Positions 54,490 through 63,668 of a stretch of DNA of 64,000 nucleotides are shown one piece after another (within the stretch, counting starts at the first letter, position 1; each line of letters starts with the position of its first letter). The position numbers and the translations under genes are program-made. The stretch is from assembly GCA_963755705.1 (NCBI GenBank), contig CAVWKW010000005.1, positions 1-64,000 of the forward strand. Direction: 5' to 3'. Under the pieces are notes generated by a model, which made no database searches, was not told the DNA's origin, and saw nothing but the letters and a program-made list of their open reading frames with translations. Origin of the DNA: JBARDN01 sp963755705. Its GTDB lineage: Bacteria; Desulfobacterota; Binatia; Binatales; Binataceae.

Positions 54490-55890
54490 ATGCCTGTTCA
54501 GAAATTTGCGCCGATGACCAAAAATTTCCCGACCTTCGATTGCGATGCTCACGTGACCGAGCCGCCATGGCTGTGGGAGCGCGCGAAAGACTGGCTGACC
54601 AAAGACGAATACGAGGCGCTCAAAAATACCATCTGGTACGATCCGGAAACCGATCAGTTAATAGTCAATGGCAAGGGCGGCGCGGGAATCGGCTCGCAGC
54701 GGATCGGCGGAGCGGCCGGGATGGTCAACGTGCTGTCGCTCGCGGGACCCGGGCTCAAGCACGATATCCAGCGCGCGCTCAACGTCCGCAATTTGAATCC
54801 CAAGACCGCCCTCACCAAGGAACAGGCTGAGTATATCGATCACAAGGGTTCCTACGAGCCCAGGCCGCGCCTGCGCGACATGGATGTGCAGGGTATCGAC
54901 CAGGTGATGATCATTCCTACCGATATCGATACCTACCCGTGGCTGCTCAATGCCGTCGGCGCCAAGGCGATGTGCAAGGCCTACAACGAATGGGCATACG
55001 AGTACTGCCAGGAGAATCCTGAACGGCTCTATTTCGCCGCGATGCTCCCGATGCAGGATCCAAAATTCGCGGAACAGGAAGTATATCGCGTCGCGGACAA
55101 GGGATGCCGCGTCGGATTAGTCCGGCCGATTGATGCGATGGGCAATTATCCGATCCAGCCCAAGTACGAGCGCGTATGGCGCGCGATGGAAGAGACCGGA
55201 GTCGTGTACGGAATGCATCCGTTTCCGGCCTTCGGGTCGCTCAAGCCGCCGGGATACACCGAGCAGCATTCGGGCGCCGAACTGATCTCGCTGACTGCGA
55301 CCTCGTCAGGCTTGCCGCACTCGTTTCTGATCAACGTGCAGGATTTCCAGGCGGAAGCATCGCTGTGGGTCGTGATGGTCCTGATGTCGGGATTCTTCGA
55401 CCGCTTTCCGAAACTGAAGGCCGCGGTGTTCGAGGCGTCATCGACCTGGCTAAGCTTCGTGCTCGATGAATGCGACAAAAATTACAAGCTCTATCGCAAC
55501 GAGCGGCGGCTGCGGCCACTCAAGAAGCTGCCGAGCGAGACATTCTTCGAGCGCTGCGTGACCGGTTTTGAGGGCGACGAAGCTCCGCCCTCGCGTCTGC
55601 CGGAATTCTACGAGAACATCCTGGCGTGGTCCTCGGATGTGTACCATCACGATGGCGACGATGCGTGGCGGGCGATCGATACGATGCGGAAATGTGAACT
55701 GCCGGAGCCGTATCAAGCCAAGTTCCTGGGCGGTAACGCTCGTAAGATGTACCGGATCGATGCGCCCAAGAACTTCATCGCCGATCGCGTCACCGAAATT
55801 GAACGTCCGGACTGGTGGCCGACCGAGGAAGAGATCAAGCGATCGCTCAACCCCGAAGCTTCGGTCAGACGGCAGATGCCTCCGCGCTAA
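54490..55890 (+). CDS. Amidohydrolase_2-family protein (ACMSD-like)
   Basis: A 466-residue metal-dependent hydrolase or decarboxylase. The first strand FPTFDCDAHVTEPPWLWERA provides the D-x-H-x-x-E ligand set of the Amidohydro_2 family. Later ligands are probably the His in YGMHPFPAF, His in SGLPHSFL, and the Asp of ILAWSSDVYHHDGDD. The relatives include ACMSD and other aromatic carboxylate decarboxylases. The next gene is a diverged paralogue, suggesting two related steps or a heteromer. The substrate is unknown. Confidence 0.88.
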   Translation: MPVQKFAPMTKNFPTFDCDAHVTEPPWLWERAKDWLTKDEYEALKNTIWYDPETDQLIVNGKGGAGIGSQRIGGAAGMVNVLSLAGPGLKHDIQRALNVRNLNPKTALTKEQAEYIDHKGSYEPRPRLRDMDVQGIDQVMIIPTDIDTYPWLLNAVGAKAMCKAYNEWAYEYCQENPERLYFAAMLPMQDPKFAEQEVYRVADKGCRVGLVRPIDAMGNYPIQPKYERVWRAMEETGVVYGMHPFPAFGSLKPPGYTEQHSGAELISLTATSSGLPHSFLINVQDFQAEASLWVVMVLMSGFFDRFPKLKAAVFEASSTWLSFVLDECDKNYKLYRNERRLRPLKKLPSETFFERCVTGFEGDEAPPSRLPEFYENILAWSSDVYHHDGDDAWRAIDTMRKCELPEPYQAKFLGGNARKMYRIDAPKNFIADRVTEIERPDWWPTEEEIKRSLNPEASVRRQMPPR

Positions 55891-55915
55891 CAACGAGGCG
55901 GGAAAGAGGACGACC

Positions 55916-57205
55916 ATGGCGAATATGCGGTTTGCAGTTTTCGACAGCGACTCGCACGTCGTCGAGCCGCCACAGTTGTGGAGCAAATACCTCGATCCAG
56001 AGTTCCGCACGCTCGGGAAAATTGCCCTCTGGCGTGAGGACGGCAAGCTCGGCTCGTACCTCAAGGTGAACGGCAAGATTTTCCGCGATCCGATGAACCC
56101 GAATATCCCGCGCCACGCGATCTGGAGCCCCGGAATGACGTGGGACAAGGTCGGCGAGCTCGATCCTGGTACTCGCCACGCTGCGACCGCGGGAGCGTCA
56201 ATCGCCGAGGCGCGCCTGCGCGACATGGATGCGATGGGCGTCGATCAGGCGCTGCTTTACCCGACTTGGTTCGCCGAGGGCTTCCACCTCGTCGAGGATC
56301 CCGATATCGCGTACGCACTCGCGCGCGCATACAACGACTGGATAGCGGATTTCTGCAAAGCCGCGCCGGATCGGCTGTTCGCCGCCTCGATGGTTCCGCT
56401 GCAGAACATGGATTACGCCGTCGAGGAGCTACGCCGCACCGCTAAGGTTCCCTGTTTTCGGGCGGCGTTCATTCGGCCGATGTTTCTTGAGGGCCACTAC
56501 TTCACCCACCCGATTTACGATCCGCTATGGGCAGAGCTCGAGAGTCTCGGCACCACCGTCGCGGTGCATCCCGCGACGGGACTGTGGAATCCGGAGTGGA
56601 CTTCGCACGGTCCGTTCTTCGAGAAAATAAAGACTCGCTTGAACCATCGTGCGTTCTCAACTGCGGGCGGAGCCGGTCCGGCCGCTGGCGGTGGCTCGGA
56701 CATCACGTTCGGTTTCACCGCGTCGCCGCCGCTGGGTCATCCGATCGCGCAGATCCTCGCGCCCTGGCTCGACAACCACATGTTCGTTGCATCGACGCTG
56801 ATCGGATTCACCGTGATGCAGCGCTATCCGAAGATGAAGATGGTGGTCGCGCACGGCAAAGCCTCGTGGATGGAAGAAGTGCTGGAAAAAATGGAAGCGT
56901 CAACTCGCACGATTCCGCTGCTGCACTATTATCCGGTGCGGACCGATACCGAAGAGATGTGGGAAGAAGGCAAGATCATGCTCGGCTTCGACGCCGAGGA
57001 GCGCCTGATCCAGAAGCTACCCGGCGACTTCGCCGAGAAAATCGTCTGGGGCTCGCGCTATCCGCATCACGACACGACCAGCGCTCACGACGCGATCGCA
57101 ACGCTCATGGCAGCCCGAATCGAGGAACCAACCATCGCCAGAATGCTGGGCGGCAATGCGGCCGGACAATTTGGCGTCAGGCTGCTCCACGCCGCCGCCG
57201 CATAG
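55916..57205 (+). CDS. Amidohydrolase_2-family protein (second paralogue)
   Basis: A 429-residue relative of the preceding enzyme: FAVFDSDSHVVEPPQLWSKY carries the metal ligands, followed by RLRDMDAMGVDQALLYPTW, VAVHPATGLW and, near the end, IVWGSRYPHHDTTSAHD. The start at 55916 follows AGAGGA by 5 bp and lies 25 bp after the previous stop, so the two are co-transcribed. They share overall layout with moderate sequence difference. Confidence 0.88.
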   Translation: MANMRFAVFDSDSHVVEPPQLWSKYLDPEFRTLGKIALWREDGKLGSYLKVNGKIFRDPMNPNIPRHAIWSPGMTWDKVGELDPGTRHAATAGASIAEARLRDMDAMGVDQALLYPTWFAEGFHLVEDPDIAYALARAYNDWIADFCKAAPDRLFAASMVPLQNMDYAVEELRRTAKVPCFRAAFIRPMFLEGHYFTHPIYDPLWAELESLGTTVAVHPATGLWNPEWTSHGPFFEKIKTRLNHRAFSTAGGAGPAAGGGSDITFGFTASPPLGHPIAQILAPWLDNHMFVASTLIGFTVMQRYPKMKMVVAHGKASWMEEVLEKMEASTRTIPLLHYYPVRTDTEEMWEEGKIMLGFDAEERLIQKLPGDFAEKIVWGSRYPHHDTTSAHDAIATLMAARIEEPTIARMLGGNAAGQFGVRLLHAAAA

Positions 57206-57287
57206 TGTGCTTACCCAATTCGGTGGCGACGAAGGTCGCGCGACCCGGTGGGGGCATGATCGCGAACGTGTGAAGAGGCAGTGAAGC

Positions 57288-58454
57288 ATGGATTTCGATC
57301 TAAACGATCAGCAGCAGGAAATCGTCCGGCAGGTCCGCGTCTTATGCGCCAACTTTCCCGATGAGTACTGGCGGGAAAAGGATCGCAAGGCGGAGTTCCC
57401 GAACGAGTTTTTCCGAGCGGTCGCGGAAGCCGGTTATTTGGGAGTGGCGATTCCCGAGGAATATGGCGGCAGCGGTCTCGGCGTGACCGAGGCCGCGCTG
57501 GTGTTGCTCGAGGTGGCGGCCTCAGGCGGCGCGATGGCTGCGGCAAGCTCGATCCATCTTTCGATCTTTGGCGTGAGCCCGCTGGTGCACCACGGCACCG
57601 AGGAACAGAAGCGCCGCTATCTGCCGAAGGTTGTGCGCGGAGAAATTCACGTCGCGTTCGCAGTGACCGAGCCGGATGCCGGCAACGACATCACGCATAT
57701 CAAGACCGCTGCACGCCGCGACGGTGATTCGTATGTATTAAACGGCCGCAAAGTTTTCACAACCAAGGCGCGCGAAGCGAGCAAGATGCTGATCCTTACG
57801 CGCACTACTCCATTTGAGCAGGTCAAGCGAAAGACCGACGGAATGAGCCTGTTCTTCGCTGATCTTGATCCCTCCGCCGTCGAGGTCCGCGAGTTGGAGA
57901 AGTTGGGACGTGCGGCCGTCGATACCAACATGCTATTTGTCAACAATCTGCGCGTTCCCGCAAGCGACCTTATAGGCGAAGAAGGCCGAGGTTTTCACTG
58001 CCTGCTCGACGGCCTCAATCCGGAACGAATCCTGGTCGCCGCGGAGGCTATCGGGATTGGGCGCGTCGCGATCACGAAAGCGATCCGCTACTCAAAAGAG
58101 CGAATCGTCTTCGATCGTCCGATCGGAAAGAACCAGGCGATCGCGCATCCGCTGGCTGATTCATATACCAAGCTCGATGCCGCGGAATTGATGATGCTTC
58201 GCGCGGCGACCCTGTACGATCGAGGCAGGCCCTGCGGCGGCGAGGCTAACGCCGCCAAGCTTCGCGCGGCGGACGCCGGATTTGAAGCATGCGATCGCGC
58301 GGTTCAAACCCTAGGCGGATACGGATATATCCGCGACTACGACGTCGAGCGATATTTCCGCGAATGCCGCCTGACGAAGATAGCGCCGGTTTCACAGGAG
58401 ATGGCGCTCAACTCGATCTGCGAGCACGTTCTTGGGCTGCCACGCTCGTACTAG
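57288..58454 (+). CDS. Acyl-CoA dehydrogenase
   Basis: A 388-residue flavoenzyme that introduces an alpha-beta double bond into an acyl-CoA. Signature regions are FAVTEPDAGNDITHIKTAAR (FAD/substrate loop), FDRPIGKNQAIAHPLAD and, at the end, QTLGGYGYIRDYDVERYFRE with RLTKIAP. In many members the catalytic base is Glu; here the C-terminal segment aligns with IVD/short-chain types. It follows the amidohydrolases by 82 bp. Confidence 0.93.
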   Translation: MDFDLNDQQQEIVRQVRVLCANFPDEYWREKDRKAEFPNEFFRAVAEAGYLGVAIPEEYGGSGLGVTEAALVLLEVAASGGAMAAASSIHLSIFGVSPLVHHGTEEQKRRYLPKVVRGEIHVAFAVTEPDAGNDITHIKTAARRDGDSYVLNGRKVFTTKAREASKMLILTRTTPFEQVKRKTDGMSLFFADLDPSAVEVRELEKLGRAAVDTNMLFVNNLRVPASDLIGEEGRGFHCLLDGLNPERILVAAEAIGIGRVAITKAIRYSKERIVFDRPIGKNQAIAHPLADSYTKLDAAELMMLRAATLYDRGRPCGGEANAAKLRAADAGFEACDRAVQTLGGYGYIRDYDVERYFRECRLTKIAPVSQEMALNSICEHVLGLPRSY

Positions 58455-58477
58455 AAACTGGACGAAGGAGTATGCCG

Positions 58478-59602
58478 ATGCATGTAGGATATGGTGTCGC
58501 CTTTCAGAATCCGCACAATACTATTTCCGATGCCGAGGTCTATCGTAGTGAACTGAGACTTTGCGAGATGGCTGAGCCGCTCGGGTTCGATTCCGTCTGG
58601 TCAGTTGAGCACCACTTCGATGACTACACGATGTGCCCCGACGTCCTGCAGTTCCTCGCTTACATGGCCGGAAAGACCAGCAAGGTGCAGTTGGGTTCGA
58701 TGGTTGTGGTTCTGCCGTGGCACGATCCGGTCCGCGTCGCCGAGCAAATCTCAGTCCTTGACCATATTTCGAACGGCCGTTTCATATTGGGACTCGGCCG
58801 CGGCCTGGCGCGAATTGAGTATGAGGGATTTCGTCTCGATCAGAACGAGGGACGAAATTTGTTCGTCGAATACGCCGAACTCGTGCTGAACGCGCTCGAA
58901 AACGGTTACATGGAAGGCGGCAAGTACACCAGGCAACCACGCCGCGATATCCGGCCGTTTCCTTCGCGCTCATTCAAAGGCCGCACCTACGCGGCGGCGG
59001 TTTCTCCCGAATCGATGCCGATCATGGCGAAACTGGGCGTGGGACTTCTAGTTATTCCCCAGAAGCCATGGGAGGCCGTCAAAAAAGATTTCGAGATTTA
59101 CCATAAGGTCTGGAGCGAGGTTAACGGCAGCGCGCCGGCGCCAAAGCCTCTGTCGGGAGGATTCTGTTTCGTTGACGAGAACAAGGATCGCGCTGAAGAA
59201 ATGGCGATGAAGTGGATATCGGATTATTACCACACCGCGATGCGTCATTACGAAATGACTTCGCAGCAATTCGGCTCTCACAAGAGTTACGAGTTCTACA
59301 GCAACGTAGGAAAGTACATCGCGAAGCATGGCCTGGATGGCGCCGCGGTGGACTTTGCCAAACTGATGCCGTGGGGAACGCCGGACCAGGTGCTCGAGAA
59401 AATCCAATTCATCAAGGACACGATCGATGCAAAAGGCGTGATGCTGAATTTCAGCTACGCCGGGATGCCCTTCGACGAGGCCGAACGCAACCTCAAGTGC
59501 TTTGCGAAACACGTGCTGCCTGAATTGAAGAAGATGAAGACCGAGGCGCTCGCCGAGCCGTCTCCGCTGCCGATGCCACAGAGGAGCGCGCAGGCGCGCT
59601 GA
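58478..59602 (+). CDS. LLM-class flavin-dependent oxidoreductase
   Basis: A 374-residue luciferase-like monooxygenase. Family features are FDSVWSVEHHFDDYTMCPDV (active-site His region), VVVLPWHDPVRVAEQISVLD and GRFILGLGRGLARIEYEGF. The start at 58478 is chosen because AAGGAG lies 7 bp upstream; the ATG at 58472 would be only 1 bp away. It probably uses FMNH2 from a partner reductase, not identified here, or F420. Confidence 0.92.
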   Translation: MHVGYGVAFQNPHNTISDAEVYRSELRLCEMAEPLGFDSVWSVEHHFDDYTMCPDVLQFLAYMAGKTSKVQLGSMVVVLPWHDPVRVAEQISVLDHISNGRFILGLGRGLARIEYEGFRLDQNEGRNLFVEYAELVLNALENGYMEGGKYTRQPRRDIRPFPSRSFKGRTYAAAVSPESMPIMAKLGVGLLVIPQKPWEAVKKDFEIYHKVWSEVNGSAPAPKPLSGGFCFVDENKDRAEEMAMKWISDYYHTAMRHYEMTSQQFGSHKSYEFYSNVGKYIAKHGLDGAAVDFAKLMPWGTPDQVLEKIQFIKDTIDAKGVMLNFSYAGMPFDEAERNLKCFAKHVLPELKKMKTEALAEPSPLPMPQRSAQAR

Positions 59603-59608
59603 TTCGAT

Positions 59609-60064
59609 ATGGCTGGACTTTTCTTCGAGGACTTTCACGACGGGCAGACGTTTAAGCACGCGATCACCAGGACCGTCACAGAGACGGACAATGTGCTGTT
59701 CACCGCGCTGACACACAATCCGCAGCCGCTCCATCTCGACGCCGAATTCGCTAAGACCACGGAGTTTGGGCGCCCGCTCGTCAACAGCATCTTCACCCTT
59801 GGCCTGATGATCGGCGTCTCGGTGGGAGACACGACTCTGGGCACTACGGTTGCCAATCTCGGCGTGACGGATGTCGTATTTCCGAAGCCCGTCTTTCACG
59901 GCGATACGCTTCATTCCGAAACTATCGTGCTCGAGAAGCGAGAGAGCCGCTCGCGCAAGGACGCCGGAATCGTCCTGTTCGAGCATCGATGCATCAACCA
60001 GCGCGGCGAGGAAGTCGCACGATGCAAACGCTCGGCGTTGATGCGCAAGCGGCCAACGTCATGA
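59609..60064 (+). CDS. MaoC-family acyl-CoA hydratase
   Basis: A 151-residue hot-dog-fold hydratase: TETDNVLFTALTHNPQPLHL, then DAEFAKTTEFGRPLVNSIFT, carries the catalytic Asp/Asn and His pair of the hydratase-2 motif. It likely hydrates the enoyl-CoA or mesaconyl-type product made upstream. It starts 6 bp after the LLM gene and its stop overlaps the next start (ATGA). Confidence 0.93.
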   Translation: MAGLFFEDFHDGQTFKHAITRTVTETDNVLFTALTHNPQPLHLDAEFAKTTEFGRPLVNSIFTLGLMIGVSVGDTTLGTTVANLGVTDVVFPKPVFHGDTLHSETIVLEKRESRSRKDAGIVLFEHRCINQRGEEVARCKRSALMRKRPTS

Positions 60065-60939
60065 GCCTCCGTTCGATGCTGTTCGTGCCGGGCGACAGCG
60101 AGCGCAAGCTCGGCAAGGTTGCAGGCGGTCCAGCCGACGCGCTCATCCTCGACCTGGAAGATTCCGTAGCCAAGGACCGCCTGCCTCTCGCGCGGGGAAT
60201 CGTCGGCGAATATCTGAAAACTTCGCGCGGCAATGCGCGTGCGCAGCAATTGTGGGTGCGAATTAATCCGCTTTCGACCGCCGACGCACTGCCTGACCTC
60301 GCCGCAATCGTTGGCGGCGCTCCCGATGGTATCGTCGTTCCCAAAACTAATTCCGGAGCCGATGCGACTCTGCTCGGCCATTACCTGACCGCGCTCGAAA
60401 CGCGCGAGGGAGTCGCGCCGGGCAGCGTCAGGATTCTCGTGGTGGCGACCGAAACTCCCGCCGCGATGTTCACGCTCGGAAGCTTCGCGGGCTCGACGCC
60501 GCGTCTCTTCGGCATGACCTGGGGAGCCGAGGATTTGCCCGCGGCAGTTGGCGCATCGACCAATCTCGATGATTCCGGCAAACTCGATTTTACCTATCAG
60601 CTCGCGCGCTCGCTGTGCCTGCTCGCCGCCACCGCGGCGGGCGTCGAGCCGCTCGACACGGTGTACACGGATTTCCGGGACGGCGCGGGTCTCATGAAGA
60701 ACGCGCAGGCGGCGCGCCGTGCGGGCTTTACCGGAAAGATCGCGATTCATCCGGACCAGGTGGAAATCATCAACCAGGCATTCACGCCTTCGGCCGACGA
60801 CATCGCGCACGCCAAGCGGGTAATCGCGGCCTTCGCGTCCGGTTCGGGCGCGGGCACCGTAGCGCTCGATGGCAAGATGCTCGACATGCCGCATCTCAAA
60901 CAGGCGCATCGAGTCCTCGCGATATCGAAACCGCGATAG
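60061..60939 (+). CDS. HpcH/HpaI-family CoA-ester lyase (CitE-like)
   Basis: A 292-residue TIM-barrel lyase that cleaves or condenses malyl-, citramalyl- or beta-hydroxyacyl-CoA type esters. Motifs are RSMLFVPGDSERKLGK, LILDLEDSVAKDRLPLAR (metal-binding Asp/Glu), VVPKTNSGAD, WGAEDLPAAVGA and KIAIHPDQVEIINQAF. It overlaps the MaoC gene by 4 bp, a pairing seen in mesaconyl-CoA hydratase/malyl-CoA lyase systems. Confidence 0.92.
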   Translation: MSLRSMLFVPGDSERKLGKVAGGPADALILDLEDSVAKDRLPLARGIVGEYLKTSRGNARAQQLWVRINPLSTADALPDLAAIVGGAPDGIVVPKTNSGADATLLGHYLTALETREGVAPGSVRILVVATETPAAMFTLGSFAGSTPRLFGMTWGAEDLPAAVGASTNLDDSGKLDFTYQLARSLCLLAATAAGVEPLDTVYTDFRDGAGLMKNAQAARRAGFTGKIAIHPDQVEIINQAFTPSADDIAHAKRVIAAFASGSGAGTVALDGKMLDMPHLKQAHRVLAISKPR

Positions 60940-60984
60940 TTCCAGACGACGGGGTCCATCGCGAACAGTATCGTTCGTATCGAA

Positions 60985-61001
60985 ACTTGACAGTGTCAAG
61001 T
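60985..61001. promoter_or_regulatory. TetR-type operator palindrome before the Rieske genes
   Basis: A perfect 17-bp palindrome ACTTGACA-G-TGTCAAGT, 60 bp before the dioxygenase alpha start. A closely similar sequence lies in the tetR promoter (63509-63523). The TetR protein at 62814-63476 probably binds both. Confidence 0.7.
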
Positions 61002-61060
61002 GTCCGCGCTTATGCTGATCCTCGATGCGGCGCGTTGTCCCGCAATGAGGAGCGCGGAAG

Positions 61061-62335
61061 ATGAACCACCCAGAATATGTCGCCCCGGACGGTTCGTGGA
61101 TCAGGCCGGAAATTTTCTCCGACCCCGCCCTCTACGAGCTGGAGAAGCAGCGCGTCTTCGGCCGCTCATGGCTGCTGCTCGGCCACGTATCGCAATTGCC
61201 GAAGCCCGGCTCATTCCTGCGCACCTACATGGGCGAAGAGTCGGTGCTTGTGACTCGCGACCGCAGCGGCCGGATTCACGCCCATCTGAATGCCTGTCGG
61301 CATCGCGGCTATCAAGTTTGTCAGGAAGATCGCGGAACCGCCCAGCGATTTCAGTGCCGTTACCACGGCTGGACCTATGACAGCGATGGGAGCCTCGCAA
61401 CGGTGCCGGGCGAAGAGTCGATTTACTACAAGGAAATCGACAAGCGGCAATGGGGACTCGTGCCCGTCGCTCGCGTGGAAACCTACAAGGGGCTCATCTT
61501 CGGCAATTTCGATCCGAATTCACCGACGCTCGGAGGATTCCTCGGCGACATGGCCTGGTATCTCGATATCATTCTCGATCGCCGGGAGGGTGGAACCGAG
61601 CTGCTCGGGCCGCAGCGCTGGCGTATCGCGAGCAACTGGAAAGTAGTGGCCGAAAATCATTGTGGCGACGAGTACCACGTCGGCTTCGCGCACGGTTCCG
61701 CCCTTCCTCACGACTTGGGGGCTAATCGCGCCACTCCTCTGCCTTACGCGCGCGAGGTTCGTCCGGAACTCGGCCACGGACTGGGCGTCAACATTTTCCC
61801 GGACGAAATGGCTCCGCAGGATTACCTGAAGCTCACCCTCGGTGGATATCCACCACACGTCGAGGAATATCTGCTCAGCGTGCAGGATGAGATTGTCCAG
61901 CGGCTGGGCTCGCAGCGGGCCCGCATCGGCCTCATCCACGGCGCAGTATGGCCGAATTTTGGAATGGTGCCGATCGTGAATTCCCTGCGCGTGATCCAGC
62001 CCAGGAGCGTCGCCGAGGTGGAGATGTGGTCGTACTGCCTGGTTGATCGCGATGCGCCGCCCAAGGTGAAGGCGTGGATCTCCGGCCAATCGGCGCGAAC
62101 ATTCGGACCCGCCGGAAGTTTTGAACAGGACGATGCGGGAAACTGGGCGGCGGTGACCGGCTCCAGTCACGGAACCGAGACGCGTAAACATCGCCTAAAT
62201 CTTCAGATGGGAGCCGGCCATGAAGAGCGATCGGACCGCGTTCCGGGCGAACTTGGCCTGACCGCCAGCGAGATCAACCAGCGTGGCTTTTATCTCCGCT
62301 GGATGCGCGACATGTTCGACGGAGTAACCCCATGA
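61061..62335 (+). CDS. Rieske aromatic ring-hydroxylating dioxygenase, alpha subunit
   Basis: A 424-residue catalytic subunit. The Rieske [2Fe-2S] centre is CRHRGYQVC...CRYHGWTYD (C-x-H and C-x2-H, about residues 83-107). The mononuclear iron site is in ENHCGDEYHVGFAH (two His), with a later Asp expected near residue 370. It oxidises an aromatic ring with electrons from a ferredoxin/reductase not present in this window. The beta-subunit gene overlaps by 4 bp. Confidence 0.95.
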   Translation: MNHPEYVAPDGSWIRPEIFSDPALYELEKQRVFGRSWLLLGHVSQLPKPGSFLRTYMGEESVLVTRDRSGRIHAHLNACRHRGYQVCQEDRGTAQRFQCRYHGWTYDSDGSLATVPGEESIYYKEIDKRQWGLVPVARVETYKGLIFGNFDPNSPTLGGFLGDMAWYLDIILDRREGGTELLGPQRWRIASNWKVVAENHCGDEYHVGFAHGSALPHDLGANRATPLPYAREVRPELGHGLGVNIFPDEMAPQDYLKLTLGGYPPHVEEYLLSVQDEIVQRLGSQRARIGLIHGAVWPNFGMVPIVNSLRVIQPRSVAEVEMWSYCLVDRDAPPKVKAWISGQSARTFGPAGSFEQDDAGNWAAVTGSSHGTETRKHRLNLQMGAGHEERSDRVPGELGLTASEINQRGFYLRWMRDMFDGVTP

Positions 62336-62871
62336 ACAATAGCGAAGATTTCATCCGTCTGCTGCAAGTCCAGCAGTGGCTCTATCACGAGGCGCGTCTG
62401 CTCGACTCCCGACGCTTCGATCTATGGCTTGAACTGCTGGACGAAAAGATTCGCTACCAGGTTCCCAGCCGTTCCTACATCCGGCAGGGGCACGTCAAGG
62501 ATTTCTCCACCTGGTCGGTGGACCGCGAACTGGACGCGGACGATTCGTTGGCGCTGATCGACGATGACCTCACCGGGCTTCGCACTCGAATCGAACGCCT
62601 GCAGAGCGGCATGGCCTGGGCCGAGACGCCACCCTCGATGGCTCGGCGCCTGGTAAGCAACGTCATGATCACGGGCATCGATGCGAACGGGCGAATGTCA
62701 GTGGTCAGCACGCTGTTCCTGGCCAAAGTCCGCGGCGACCAGCGCGTGCTCTTCACCGCGGAACGGCGCGATTGGATTGTCCCCGCCGGTGAAAGCTTCC
62801 GCCTTCAGGAGCGTTACGTCGTCCTCGATGACGTGGTCCTGGCATCGGAGAACTTGTCGCTTCTCTTTTGA
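62332..62871 (+). CDS. Ring-hydroxylating dioxygenase, beta subunit
   Basis: A 179-residue small subunit with an NTF2-like fold (FIRLLQVQQWLYHEARLLDS, RRFDLWLELLDEKIRYQVPS, then RTRIERLQSGMAWAETPPS and the final VVLDDVVLASENLSLLF). It stabilises the alpha3-beta3 hexamer. It overlaps the alpha gene by 4 bp and runs 58 bp into the convergent tetR gene. Confidence 0.94.
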   Translation: MNNSEDFIRLLQVQQWLYHEARLLDSRRFDLWLELLDEKIRYQVPSRSYIRQGHVKDFSTWSVDRELDADDSLALIDDDLTGLRTRIERLQSGMAWAETPPSMARRLVSNVMITGIDANGRMSVVSTLFLAKVRGDQRVLFTAERRDWIVPAGESFRLQERYVVLDDVVLASENLSLLF

Positions 62872-63476
62872 GCGGATCGCGGAGTCTTCGCGCCGGCTTG
62901 GCTGAACATCTCGGATGTCATGTCGATAAAGGACCTGATCGAGATTTCCGGAGATTTAACGCTCAGAGGACCGTCGAGCCAGATCGTCGCAACTCCGTGC
63001 GCCGCGGCCCATAGCGCATTCGCGATCTCCATCAGCCGTTTGTCATTTTTCGCGATGCCAGGATGACATTCCCTGACTGTATCGACGAGCTGCTGGAACG
63101 AAAGATTGGCTTGCTCACGGGCTTCCGGGTGGCGTTTGAAGTCCACCAGCTCGGGCCGGAACATCACCCCGTAGTAGACGGGATTCTCAATCGCGAACAG
63201 CATGTAAGCGCGAAGCACGTTGCGGAGATTCTCCGCAGGGCGCTCGCGGCGGTGCTTTGTACGGACTTCCGTCAGACGCGCGTCCAGCCGCGCAAAACCC
63301 TCTTGCGCAATTGCCGCAAGTATCCCTTCACGGTTGGCAAAGTGGTGATACGGTGTCTGGTGGCTCACTCCCGCGCGGCGCGACATCTCGCGAAAGCTCA
63401 GCCCGCCGAGACCCTGCTCGTCGATCAGACGGATGCTCTCGTCCACCAGTCTTCGCTTTGCCTCTTGAGCCTTCAC
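62814..63476 (-). CDS. TetR-family transcriptional regulator
   Basis: A 220-residue repressor. The N-terminal HTH is GLGGLSFREMSRRAGVSHQT with PYHHFANREGILAAIA following; the C-terminal ligand domain (TetR_C_33-like) has FAIENPVYYGVMFRPELVD. It is convergent with the Rieske beta gene. A TGACATCGTCAAGT site in its own promoter resembles the palindrome before the Rieske genes, so it probably controls both and responds to the pathway substrate. Confidence 0.93.
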   Translation of the reverse strand: MKAQEAKRRLVDESIRLIDEQGLGGLSFREMSRRAGVSHQTPYHHFANREGILAAIAQEGFARLDARLTEVRTKHRRERPAENLRNVLRAYMLFAIENPVYYGVMFRPELVDFKRHPEAREQANLSFQQLVDTVRECHPGIAKNDKRLMEIANALWAAAHGVATIWLDGPLSVKSPEISIRSFIDMTSEMFSQAGAKTPRSAQKRSDKFSDARTTSSRTT

Positions 63477-63508
63477 TGCGCCAATCCGGAAGGTGCTCCC
63501 GCTTTACC

Positions 63509-63523
63509 CTGACATCGTCAAGT
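63509..63523. promoter_or_regulatory. TetR operator in its own promoter
   Basis: CTGACATCGTCAAGT, whose complement ACTTGACGATGTCAG matches ACTTGACAGTGTCAAGT in 13 of its first 15 bases. It lies 33 bp upstream of the tetR start. Confidence 0.6.
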
Positions 63524-63579
63524 ATAGCTGAGTATCATTCGATTCGCGCGTATGGCGACACGACAGATTGCCGGTCCAT

Positions 63580-63668
63580 AATCGGCATAGGGGGTAGCGC
63601 CGCAGCGCTACTCCCCTGCCACACCACCGGACATGCGGGTCCGCATCCGGCGGTTCGGAAGGTTGAGG
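63580..63668 (-). ncRNA. Group II intron 3' end (domains V and VI)
   Basis: Read on the minus strand after the maturase stop. ACCGCCGGATGCGG pairs with GCATGTCCGGTGGT to give a domain V-like hairpin. A GC-rich stem (GTAGCGC-TGCG-GCGCTAC) followed by CCCCCTATGCC gives a domain VI-like element with a candidate branch A. The intron 3' boundary is near 63580; its exact base was not fixed. Confidence 0.65.
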
